64,000 nt of DNA from Saccharopolyspora ipomoeae (lineage in GTDB: Bacteria; Actinomycetota; Actinomycetes; Mycobacteriales; Pseudonocardiaceae), in assembly GCF_029952525.1 (NCBI RefSeq), contig NZ_JASAOF010000024.1, forward strand, positions 32,159 to 96,158, in the 5' to 3' direction. Each line of letters starts with the position of its first letter. Positions within the stretch are counted from its first letter, which is position 1. The notes under the pieces were generated by a model. The model did no database searches. It saw only the letters and a program-made list of their open reading frames with translations, and was not told the origin of the DNA. The translations under genes were made by a program, and so were the position numbers. This document shows, one piece after another, positions 51,776 through 58,946 of the stretch.

Positions 51776-51976
51776 ATGGGCTTCGGAGACTTCAAGGACA
51801 AGCTGCAGAACCTCGGCGAAGAGCACGGCGACAAGGTCGAGCAGGGCATGGACAAGGCCGGCGACATGGCCAAGGACAAGTTCGGCCACGAAGACCAGGT
51901 CGACCAGGCCGTCGAGAAGGGCAAGGGCCTCTTCGGCGGCGGCGGAGACGAGGAGCAGCCCCCGCCCGGGCAGTGA
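51776..51976 (+). CDS. MT0933-like small antitoxin-family protein
   Basis: 66 residues from ATG at 51776 with AAGGAG five bases upstream. Residues 1-50 (MGFGDFKDKLQNLGEEHGDK, MDKAGDMAKDKFG) are amphipathic repeats like the mycobacterial Rv0909/MT0933 family, annotated as antitoxins on the basis of a toxin partner. No toxin gene is adjacent here, so the antitoxin label may not apply; the sequence also recalls stress-inducible CsbD-type proteins. The tail is Gly/Glu/Pro-rich. Confidence 0.7.
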   Translation: MGFGDFKDKLQNLGEEHGDKVEQGMDKAGDMAKDKFGHEDQVDQAVEKGKGLFGGGGDEEQPPPGQ

Positions 51977-52055
51977 ACCACCCGGACAACGGCGCTCCGG
52001 CCGAAGCTGGCAGCGGGACTGGAGAAAGTCCCGACCAGTGGTCGAGCGCACCATA

Positions 52056-52094
52056 GAAGAGGTCGCCCCCACGCACAGGGCGACCTCTTCTTTT
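52056..52094 (+). terminator. Rho-independent terminator after the MT0933-like gene
   Basis: GAAGAGGTCGCCC (52056-52068) pairs perfectly with GGGCGACCTCTTC (52078-52090), followed by TTTT. Confidence 0.9.
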
Positions 52095-52124
52095 GCCTTT
52101 TTGCTGTCCGTGGTCGTTTTGCTT

Positions 52125-52249
52125 GGCGGTGCCAGTGGCGGAACCTGAGCGCCTCCGTGGACTCCGTGCGCCGCTCCTTGAGTATTCGCGATACGCGGCG
52201 TCACGGCGTACTCGCCACGAAGGCGCTCAGAACCCGCGGCGGTGCCAGT
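52125..52249. repeat. MITE-like element with direct and inverted repeats
   Basis: GGCGGTGCCAGT occurs at 52125-52136 and 52238-52249. Between them a 101-bp segment has terminal inverted repeats of about 23 bp (19 of 23 matching), best seen as CTGAGCGCCTCCGTGG (52145-52160) against CCACGAAGGCGCTCAG (52215-52230). The layout fits a small non-autonomous transposon with a 12-bp duplication. Further small hairpins (GCACCTTCGGTGC, CCGGCTTCGCCGG) follow to 52340. The gap 52095-52347 has no gene. Confidence 0.6.
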
Positions 52250-52347
52250 TGCTCAGGTGGGGCAAGGAGGAAGCACCTTCGGTGCTTGCCTGACGTGGGT
52301 GGAGTGACGGGAAACCGGCTTCGCCGGTTGGCTGGCGGTGGTTTTTT

Positions 52348-53319
52348 CTATCCGACTGGGACTTCTGTGGTGGCTTGGTCCTCGTGGATCGCGGTCACGC
52401 GGCCTCCGAGCTCGCCGAGGTCGCGGAGGCGGGGGAGGGCTTCGGGGCGGAGCCGGACCGAGGAGGTCGTGGTGCCTTCGCCCGAGGCCACGGCTTCGAG
52501 GCGGTTCCGGGCGTCGTGGCCCGAGTCCAGTGTGGACTTCAGTCCCCCGGTCGAGGCCAGCGAGCCCCGGGCCGCGCCCAGGCGGCCGAGCGCGTCGTCG
52601 ACCGCGTCGAGCAGGGCGGCCTTGTTGCCCTCGGTCATGGCGCGCACCAGCTCCGGGTTGCTGCCCGCGACCCGGGTCGCGTCCCGGAACGAGCCCGCCG
52701 CCAGCGACAGCGCCAGCGGACCGCCGTCCGCGCCGACCGTCGCGAGGATCGCCGCGAACAGGTGCGGCAGGTGCGAGATCCTGGCGACCGAGTCGTCGTG
52801 GGCCGCGGCACCGGTCGGGACCACGTGGGCGCCGCAGTCCAGCGCCAGCTCCGCGGCCTCGCGCCACGCCTCGATCGTGGTGGCCTCCTCGATCGTCACC
52901 GCCCACGCCGCTCCCCGGAAGAGCTCACCCGATCCGGCGGCGAAACCGGAGGACGAGGTTCCCGCCATCGGGTGACCACCGGCGTAGCGGGCGTTCGGCG
53001 CGAGCTTGCGGACCTCGAAGTCGACCGGGTCCTTCACGCTGACCACGTCGGTGAGCCAGGCGCCCGGGTGGATCTCCGCGATCTTGCGCAGCACCTCGCG
53101 GACCGCGGTCAGCGGCACCGCGATCACCACCAGGGCGTCCTCCTGCTTCGCCCTGCGCAGCGCCGAATCGGTTTCGAGCACCTCGAAACCCTCGTCACGC
53201 GCTGCGGCGGCGTCCGCCTCCGACGCGGTCGCACCCCACGCGGGGCGCCCGGCGCCGGACGCGGCCCGCAGCACCGATCCGCCGATGAGTCCCAGTCCGA
53301 TCACGCACACGGCACGCAT
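52348..53319 (-). CDS. tyrA: Prephenate dehydrogenase
   Basis: 323 residues from ATG at 53319. NAD motif VIGLGLIGGS (6-15), the SVKDPV loop, GGHPMAGTSSSGFAAG and RISHLPHLFA are prephenate dehydrogenase signatures; the HPMAG His is the catalytic residue. No ACT domain is attached. It oxidatively decarboxylates prephenate to 4-hydroxyphenylpyruvate for tyrosine. Divergent from the tadA pair, an arrangement I recall from mycobacteria. Confidence 0.92.
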   Translation of the reverse strand: MRAVCVIGLGLIGGSVLRAASGAGRPAWGATASEADAAAARDEGFEVLETDSALRRAKQEDALVVIAVPLTAVREVLRKIAEIHPGAWLTDVVSVKDPVDFEVRKLAPNARYAGGHPMAGTSSSGFAAGSGELFRGAAWAVTIEEATTIEAWREAAELALDCGAHVVPTGAAAHDDSVARISHLPHLFAAILATVGADGGPLALSLAAGSFRDATRVAGSNPELVRAMTEGNKAALLDAVDDALGRLGAARGSLASTGGLKSTLDSGHDARNRLEAVASGEGTTTSSVRLRPEALPRLRDLGELGGRVTAIHEDQATTEVPVG

Positions 53320-53441
53320 CCGTCCATCCTGCCCGACGCCGCCGATTCGCACGCACCCGGTTGAGCGCAATCCGTCCCCTGATGGTTACGACCGTCGCAA
53401 TAGTGCTTTCGGGTGGCCTTCGTACGCTTTACGGTGTCTCC

Positions 53442-53930
53442 ATGACGGTGCAGGAGCCGGTCGCTGGCTTCGCCGTCGCCGTGGTCCGAGAAGACGGGCG
53501 GTGGCGGTGCAGCGCGATGGACAACTCGGTGCTGACCGGCCTTGACGCCTCGATCACGGCGTTGCGCGAGCTGCGTTCCACCGGCGCGGTGTTCGGAATG
53601 TGCAATGTGGACGACGAGTTCTTCGTGCTGATCAGGCCGGTGCCCGGCGGCGTGGACCTGCTGGTGTCCGACGCCGCGGCGGCGCTGGACTACGACATCG
53701 CCGCGGACGTGCTCGACCTGCTGCGCGTCGATCCTCCGGACGAGGACGACGAGGAGGTCTGGCCGGAGGGCAACCTCGCGGTCCTGTCCGACCTGGGGCT
53801 CCCCGAGGGCGAGCTGCTGGTCATCATCGAGGAGGTCGACCTCTACCCGGACGAGCAGCTGGAGATGATCGCCCAGCGCTGCGGGTTCGGTGACGACTTC
53901 TCGGCCCTGTTGGAGAAGATGGAGCGGTGA
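53442..53930 (+). CDS. tRNA adenosine deaminase-associated protein
   Basis: 162 residues from ATG at 53442. The conserved core is AVVREDGRWRCSAMDN, GMCNVDDEFFVLIRP, the long acidic DPPDEDDEEVWPEGNLAVLSDLGLPE and ISALLEKME-type end (FSALLEKMER). This family always sits directly before tadA in actinobacteria. The stop overlaps the tadA start (GTGA), so the two proteins are made together; it may help TadA bind tRNA-Arg. No catalytic residues are known. Confidence 0.88.
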   Translation: MTVQEPVAGFAVAVVREDGRWRCSAMDNSVLTGLDASITALRELRSTGAVFGMCNVDDEFFVLIRPVPGGVDLLVSDAAAALDYDIAADVLDLLRVDPPDEDDEEVWPEGNLAVLSDLGLPEGELLVIIEEVDLYPDEQLEMIAQRCGFGDDFSALLEKMER

Positions 53931-54451
53931 ACACCACCGAGGCCCGCCCCGGCGACGTCGAGCTGGTGCGGGCCGCGTTGCGGGTGGCCGCCGACGCGCC
54001 GGCCACCGGCGACGTGCCGATCGGCGCCGTCGTCGCCGACGCCGAAGGCCGGGTCATCGCCGAGGCGTGCAACCGCCGCGAGGCCCACGGCGACCCCACC
54101 GCTCACGCCGAGGTCCTCGCCCTGCGCGCCGCCGCGCGTGCGCACGGCGACGGCTGGCGCCTGGAGGGCTGCACCCTGGCGGTCACCGTCGAACCCTGCA
54201 CCATGTGCGCGGGCGCGCTCGTGCTGTCCCGGGTGGCGCGGGTCGTCTTCGGCGTCTGGGAACCGCGCACCGGCGCGGTCGGATCGCTCTGGGACGTGGT
54301 CCGCGACAACCGGCTGAACCACCGCCCCGAGGTCGTCGGCGGCGTCCTCGCCGACGAGTCCGCAGCCCTCCTCGAATCCTTCTTCACCACACACCGCGAG
54401 GTCCGTCCCGGGGGTGGGGCGTCACCAGGGGACAGTTCTAGCCATAATTGA
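53927..54451 (+). CDS. tadA: tRNA-specific adenosine deaminase
   Basis: 174 residues from GTG at 53927. Zn ligands and catalysis: His60 and Glu62 in AHAEVLAL, Cys91 and Cys94 in EPCTMCAGA. It converts A34 of tRNA-Arg(ACG) to inosine; that tRNA gene is at 41841 in this window. The C-terminal ~15 residues (SPGDSSSHN end) run into the hairpin element at 54433, which therefore overlaps the 3' end of the gene. Confidence 0.93.
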   Translation: MNTTEARPGDVELVRAALRVAADAPATGDVPIGAVVADAEGRVIAEACNRREAHGDPTAHAEVLALRAAARAHGDGWRLEGCTLAVTVEPCTMCAGALVLSRVARVVFGVWEPRTGAVGSLWDVVRDNRLNHRPEVVGGVLADESAALLESFFTTHREVRPGGGASPGDSSSHN

Positions 54452-54496
54452 CCGGACAAAACGGACATCGATCATGGTCAGTTATGGCTAAAACTG
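54433..54496. repeat. 64-bp hairpin element, copy 2
   Basis: CAGTTCTAGCCATAAT (54433-54448) pairs with GTTATGGCTAAAACTG (54481-54496). The loop carries GGACAAAACGGAC and an inner TGACC/GGTCA pair that extends the stem. It is preceded by AGGGGA and followed by TCC. It overlaps the last codons and stop of tadA. Confidence 0.85.
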
Positions 54497-54602
54497 TCCG
54501 ACTCCCGCACCCGTACCCGGGTGACCAGGGGTGACGACCCGGAGGGCTCCGGGGTGCCCCCCGGTCGCAGTCGGTGAGGAGGGTGCCGGTAGCCTTATCG
54601 GC

Positions 54603-54688
54603 GGTAGCGTGTCCGAGCGGCCTAAGGAGCGCGCCTCGAAAGCGCGTGTGGTTAACAGCCACCGTGGGTTCGAATCCCACCGCTACCG
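54603..54688 (+). tRNA. tRNA-Ser(CGA)
   Basis: Acceptor GGTAGCG (54603-54609) pairs with CGCTACC (54681-54687), discriminator G. Anticodon stem GCGC with loop CTCGAAA gives CGA. Long variable arm. No CCA encoded. Confidence 0.95.
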
Positions 54689-54694
54689 CTCGGC

Positions 54695-54725
54695 AGAGGG
54701 CCGGTCCCATCGGGACCGGCCCTCT
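54695..54725 (+). terminator. Terminator after tRNA-Ser(CGA)
   Basis: AGAGGGCCGGTCCC (54695-54708) pairs perfectly with GGGACCGGCCCTCT (54712-54725), three-base loop, then TTGCG. Confidence 0.85.
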
Positions 54726-54796
54726 TGCGTGTCCGCGCCCGGGGCGGTGGATCTTGGTGAGTCCTGCCCAGCCGTTCACTTCGGTCCGCCCCGAGC

Positions 54797-56158
54797 TCAC
54801 GGGACGATGTTCTGGTTCAGGTGGAAGAGGTTGTCCGGGTCGTAGCGGCGCTTGATCTCGGCCAGGCGGTCGTAGTTCTGCCGGTAGTTGGCCTTGACGC
54901 GTCCCTGGTCGTCGGCGGCCATGAAGTTGACGTAGCCGCCCTCCTCGGAGTGCGGAGCGGTCGCGGCGTAGTAGTCCCGGACCCACTCGATGTTGGCCTC
55001 GTTGTCGGCAGGATCCGGCCACATGCCCGCGATCACCGTCGCGAAGTTCGCGTCCCGGTAGGCGAAAGCCGTCTCGTCCGCCGCGACCCGGTGGCAGGCG
55101 CCGTCGATCGGGTAGATGTGCACCGTCGAGTTCACCACCGGGACGCGCGGCCCGTGCTGGACGTGGGCGGCGATCATGTCGTCGGTCAGCTCGGTGGCGA
55201 AGTTCGCCTTCCAGTAGTGCTGCAGGCCGGGCGGGACGAGGGCGTCGAAAGCCGAGTTGAGCGCCGGGTAGGGCATCGGCCCGACGTGCTCGGCGACCAC
55301 CGGAGCCAGGTCGCGCAGCGGCGCCACCGCTGCCGGCCCGTCCTCGGCGGGACCGGACCAGCAGGTCACCACCGCGATGTGCGCGACGCCGTGCCGCTGC
55401 TCCGGGATGAACGGCAGCGGCGGCGCGATCTGGAACGCCGGGAACGCACCGAGCTGCTCGGGCGCCTCGGCGATCAGGTCGCGGAAACCGCGCAGCACCT
55501 GCGCCGCGTGCTCCAGGTCGAAGAAGATCGGGCCGCCGTAGATCTCGCTCACCGGGCTGAGCCGGTACTCGAAGGACGTCACCGCGCCGAAGTTGCCGCC
55601 CCCGCCGCGCAGCGCCCACAGCAGATCGGGGTTGCGCAGCTCGTCGGCCACCACGATCTCGCCGGAGGCGAGCACGACGTCGGCCGAGACGAGGTTGTCG
55701 CAGGAGAGCCCGAGACCCCGGGCGAGGTAGCCGATGCCGCCGCCGAGGGTGAGCCCGCCGATCCCGGTGGTGGAGATGATGCCGCCGGTGGTGGCCAGTC
55801 CGTAGGCGTGCGTGGCCGCGTTGAAGTCGCCCCAGGTCGCGCCGCCCTCCGCGCGAGCGGTGCGCCGCTCGGCGTCGACGCGGACACCGCGCATCCCGGA
55901 CAGGTCGGCCACCACGCCGCCCTCGCAGGTGCCGAACCCCGGCACGCTGTGCCCGCCGCCGCGCACCGCCAGATCCACCGCGTTGTCCCGCGCGAAGTCG
56001 GCCACCGCTGCCACGTCGCCGACGTTCGCGCAGCGCACCACGGCCTGCGGGTGCAGGTCGATCATCGCGTTGTACACCGCTCGGGCCTGGTCGTAGCCGG
56101 GATCGGCGGAGGTGATCACCGGTCCGCGCACCCGTTCCCGCAGTTGTTCGATCGTCAT
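54797..56158 (-). CDS. BBE-like FAD-linked oxidase (bicovalent flavin type)
   Basis: 453 residues from ATG at 56158. FAD_binding_4 domain with VRGGGHSVPGFG (His70, 8-alpha link) and GLSCDNLVSADVV (Cys153, 6-S link): both covalent attachment residues are present, as in berberine-bridge-like and hexose oxidases. C-terminal BBE segment: NFMAADDQGRVKANYRQNY and DPDNLFHLNQNI. It oxidises an alcohol or an aldehyde with oxygen; substrate unknown. Not secreted. Its 3' neighbour is tRNA-Ser(CGA) and its 5' neighbour tRNA-Ser(GGA). Confidence 0.9.
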   Translation of the reverse strand: MTIEQLRERVRGPVITSADPGYDQARAVYNAMIDLHPQAVVRCANVGDVAAVADFARDNAVDLAVRGGGHSVPGFGTCEGGVVADLSGMRGVRVDAERRTARAEGGATWGDFNAATHAYGLATTGGIISTTGIGGLTLGGGIGYLARGLGLSCDNLVSADVVLASGEIVVADELRNPDLLWALRGGGGNFGAVTSFEYRLSPVSEIYGGPIFFDLEHAAQVLRGFRDLIAEAPEQLGAFPAFQIAPPLPFIPEQRHGVAHIAVVTCWSGPAEDGPAAVAPLRDLAPVVAEHVGPMPYPALNSAFDALVPPGLQHYWKANFATELTDDMIAAHVQHGPRVPVVNSTVHIYPIDGACHRVAADETAFAYRDANFATVIAGMWPDPADNEANIEWVRDYYAATAPHSEEGGYVNFMAADDQGRVKANYRQNYDRLAEIKRRYDPDNLFHLNQNIVP

Positions 56159-56260
56159 CCCCACGACAGCCGCCTCCACTCCGCTCGCGCGCGTTCGCCT
56201 GGTCCGAACGGTGCGGCCGCAGCGGCCCGCTGCACAGGGGAGTTCGGCCCGGAAGACGAG

Positions 56261-56293
56261 AAAGAGCCCCGGACCGAGTGGTCCGGGGCTCTT
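56261..56293 (-). terminator. Terminator after tRNA-Ser(GGA)
   Basis: On the minus strand AAGAGCCCCGGACC (56280-56293) pairs with GGTCCGGGGCTCTT (56262-56275), four-base loop, followed by TCTCG. It begins 7 bp past the tRNA. Confidence 0.85.
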
Positions 56294-56299
56294 CGCGAG

Positions 56300-56385
56300 C
56301 GGAGGATACGGGATTCGAACCCGTGAGGGCTATTAACCCAACACGATTTCCAATCGTGCGCCTTAGGCCGCTCGGCCAATCCTCC
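56300..56385 (-). tRNA. tRNA-Ser(GGA)
   Basis: Acceptor GGAGGAT (56379-56385) pairs with ATCCTCC (56301-56307), discriminator G. Anticodon stem CACGA/TCGTG with loop TTGGAAA gives GGA. Long variable arm TTGGGTTAATAGCCCTC. No CCA encoded. Confidence 0.95.
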
Positions 56386-56510
56386 GTGCGGAAGCCTATC
56401 AGGGGACTCCGGCGATTCCGCTGGGGGGCCTGAGCTGCGGAGAGCGCTGGTGACGCGGGTCGCGGACCCCGGTTCTTCGAGCTGTCGCGGCGTCTGGGTA
56501 CACTGTCCGT

Positions 56511-56597
56511 GGACCTCGTGCGGCGTCCATCCTGTGAACTCCCCCAGGGCCGGAAGGCAGCAAGGGTAAGCGGGCTCTGACGGGTGCACGGGGTCCC
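56511..56597 (+). ncRNA. ffs: Signal recognition particle 4.5S RNA
   Basis: GGACCTCGTGC at the 5' end pairs with GCACGGGGTCC at the 3' end. The apical domain has the SRP signature AGGGCCGGAAGGCAGCAAGG, with the GGAA tetraloop and the symmetric and asymmetric loops that bind Ffh. It lies 65 bp before dnaX. Exact ends are set from the stem and may be off by a few bases. Confidence 0.92.
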
Positions 56598-56661
56598 CTT
56601 ACTTTCCGGGGGAAGCTCACCCTCGTCCGAGTTGTCAGTCCGACCGCGTAGGGTTCCGACC

Positions 56662-58938
56662 GTGGCGCTCGCCCTTTACCGCAAGTACCGTCCGGCGACC
56701 TTCGCTGAGGTCGCCGGGCAGGAACACGTCACCGAGCCGTTGCGGACCGCGCTGGCCGCCGGGCGGATCAACCACGCCTACCTGTTCTCCGGGCCTCGCG
56801 GCTGCGGCAAGACCTCCAGCGCGCGCATCCTGGCCCGGTCGCTGAACTGCGCCCAGGGCCCGACCCCGGACCCGTGCGGCGAGTGCGACTCGTGCGTGGC
56901 GCTCGCGCCCGAGGGTGGCGGCAGCGTCGACGTCGTCGAGCTCGACGCGGCCAGCCACGGTGGCGTGGACGACACCCGCGAGCTGCGGGACCGCGCGTTC
57001 TTCGCGCCCGCCCAGTCGCGGTACCGGATCTTCATCATCGACGAGGCCCACATGGTCACCACGCAGGGCTTCAACGCCCTGCTGAAGATCGTGGAGGAGC
57101 CGCCCGAACACCTGATCTTCGTCTTCGCCACCACCGAGCCGGACAAGGTGCTCACCACCATCCGGTCCCGGACCCACCACTACCCGTTCCGGCTGATGCC
57201 GCCGGGCGTGATGCGCGAGCTGACCGAGCGCATCTGCGACGACGAGGGCGTGAAGGTCGAACCGGCGGTGTACCCGCTGGTCATCCGGGCCGGTGGCGGC
57301 TCGGCGCGCGACACGCTCAGCGTGCTCGACCAGCTGCTGGCCGGAGCCGGGGACGAGGGCGTCACCTACGACCGGGCCGTGGCGCTGCTCGGCGTCACCG
57401 ACGTCGCGCTCATCGACGACATGGTCGACGCGCTCGCCGCGGGCGACGCCGCGTCGGTCTACGCCACGGTCGAGAAGGTGGTGGAGGCCGGGCACGACCC
57501 GCGCCGCTTCGGCTCCGACCTGCTGGACCGGCTGCGCGACCTGGTGCTGCTCAGCTCGGTGCCGGACGCGGGCGACCGCGGTCTGGTGGAGACCCAGGGC
57601 GACGAGCTGACCCGGATGCAGCAGCAGGCCGAGCAGCTGGGTGCGGCGACGCTGTCCCGGTTCGCCGAGATCGTCCACACCGGACTGTCCGAGATGCGCG
57701 GCGCCACCGCACCGCGACTGCTGCTGGAACTGCTGTGCGCCCGGATGCTGCTGCCCGCTGTGTCGGACTCGGAAACCGCGCTGCTGCAACGACTTGAGCG
57801 CGTCGAGCGCCGGATGACCATCGCCCCCGGCGAGGCCGCGGCCGCCGAACCCGGTGCGCCCGCGCCCGCTGCGCCCGCCGCGTCGGGTGACGGGGACAAG
57901 CCCAAGCGGGTCTTCCAGCGCCCGCACGAGCGCGCCGCCGCCGAGGCCGCGCAGGAGGCGCCCGCGCCGAAACCGGCGGAAACCCCTGCGGCGCAGGAGA
58001 AACCCGCTCCGGAACCGGAACCGGCGCCGCCGCGCGCGGCCGCACCTCAGCCCGCCGCGTCCGCTCAGCCTGCCGCTCCCGCTCAGCCGCAGCGCGCGCC
58101 GGAACCCGAGCCCGCTCCGGCTGAGCCCGCACCGGCCGCCGCTCCCGCGGCGTCCGCGCCGAGCGGGTTCGACGCCGCCGCCGTGCGCCGGGTGTGGACC
58201 GATGTGCTGCAGGGCGTGGCCAAGCGCAACCGGCCGACGCAGGCGCTGCTGCTCAACGCCACCGTGCAGGACCTCAACGACGGCGCGCTGGTGCTGTCGA
58301 TGCCGACGTCCGGGCTGGTCAAGCAGCTCGCGCAGGAACGCCGCTTGAACTTCGTCAAGGAGGCGCTGCGCGAGGTCGTCGGCGGCGAGTGGGACATCCA
58401 GTGCGTCGAGGCCGGAGCCGCCCCACCGGCGCGTCCGGCCGCGCCGCCGAAGCAGCCCCCGCAGCGCCGGGAAGCCCCCGCGCAGCCCCAGCAGCAGGCC
58501 CAGAACCAGCAGGCCCAGAACCAGCAGGCCCAGCCCGCTCGGCCCGATCCCGCCGAGCAGCCGAAGCCGCCGGAGGCCAAGCCCTCCGGCAACGGTCAGC
58601 GGAATCCCGGTGGTGCGCGCGGTGGTTCGGTGCCGCGTCCGCCGGAGCCCGACGACATCCCGCCCCCGCCGGAACCGCCGGACGAGGAGCCACCGCCGCC
58701 GGACGACGTCCCGCCGCCACCGGAACCCGAGCGCAAGCCGGGGCCCCAGCGCAGTCCGGGGCCCCAGCGCAGTCCGGGGCCCCAGCAGAATCCGGAGCCG
58801 CAGGACGAGGAGGACGCCGAGTCGATGATGGCCGAGTCCTCGCCGATGGAGGCGGGTGCGCGCGTCGGCCCGGACCCGGACGCCAGGGCCGTGGAGATGT
58901 TCGAGCGCGTGATGGGCGCTCGCCGCCTCGAAGGCTGA
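56662..58938 (+). CDS. dnaX: DNA polymerase III subunits gamma and tau
   Basis: 758 residues from GTG at 56662. The AAA+ core has Walker A SGPRGCGKTSS (43-53), zinc cysteines in LNCAQGPTPDPCGECDSC, Walker B IIDEAHM and sensor residues in FATTEPDKV. Domain III runs to ~370; residues ~390-500 and 595-745 are Pro/Ala/Glu-rich linkers around a conserved domain (FDAAAVRRVWTDVLQGVAKR). Short tandem repeats occur in the linker: GPQRSP three times (18-bp units) and NQQAQ. It loads the sliding clamp. No gamma frameshift site was identified. Confidence 0.95.
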   Translation: MALALYRKYRPATFAEVAGQEHVTEPLRTALAAGRINHAYLFSGPRGCGKTSSARILARSLNCAQGPTPDPCGECDSCVALAPEGGGSVDVVELDAASHGGVDDTRELRDRAFFAPAQSRYRIFIIDEAHMVTTQGFNALLKIVEEPPEHLIFVFATTEPDKVLTTIRSRTHHYPFRLMPPGVMRELTERICDDEGVKVEPAVYPLVIRAGGGSARDTLSVLDQLLAGAGDEGVTYDRAVALLGVTDVALIDDMVDALAAGDAASVYATVEKVVEAGHDPRRFGSDLLDRLRDLVLLSSVPDAGDRGLVETQGDELTRMQQQAEQLGAATLSRFAEIVHTGLSEMRGATAPRLLLELLCARMLLPAVSDSETALLQRLERVERRMTIAPGEAAAAEPGAPAPAAPAASGDGDKPKRVFQRPHERAAAEAAQEAPAPKPAETPAAQEKPAPEPEPAPPRAAAPQPAASAQPAAPAQPQRAPEPEPAPAEPAPAAAPAASAPSGFDAAAVRRVWTDVLQGVAKRNRPTQALLLNATVQDLNDGALVLSMPTSGLVKQLAQERRLNFVKEALREVVGGEWDIQCVEAGAAPPARPAAPPKQPPQRREAPAQPQQQAQNQQAQNQQAQPARPDPAEQPKPPEAKPSGNGQRNPGGARGGSVPRPPEPDDIPPPPEPPDEEPPPPDDVPPPPEPERKPGPQRSPGPQRSPGPQQNPEPQDEEDAESMMAESSPMEAGARVGPDPDARAVEMFERVMGARRLEG
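58741..58794 (+). repeat. Tandem 18-bp repeats within dnaX
   Basis: Three units: GGGGCCCCAGCGCAGTCC-type sequence at 58741-58758, repeated exactly at 58759-58776 and with three changes at 58777-58794, encoding GPQRSP, GPQRSP, GPQQNP. Copy number could vary between strains. Confidence 0.85.
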
Positions 58939-58946
58939 ACCCGGTC

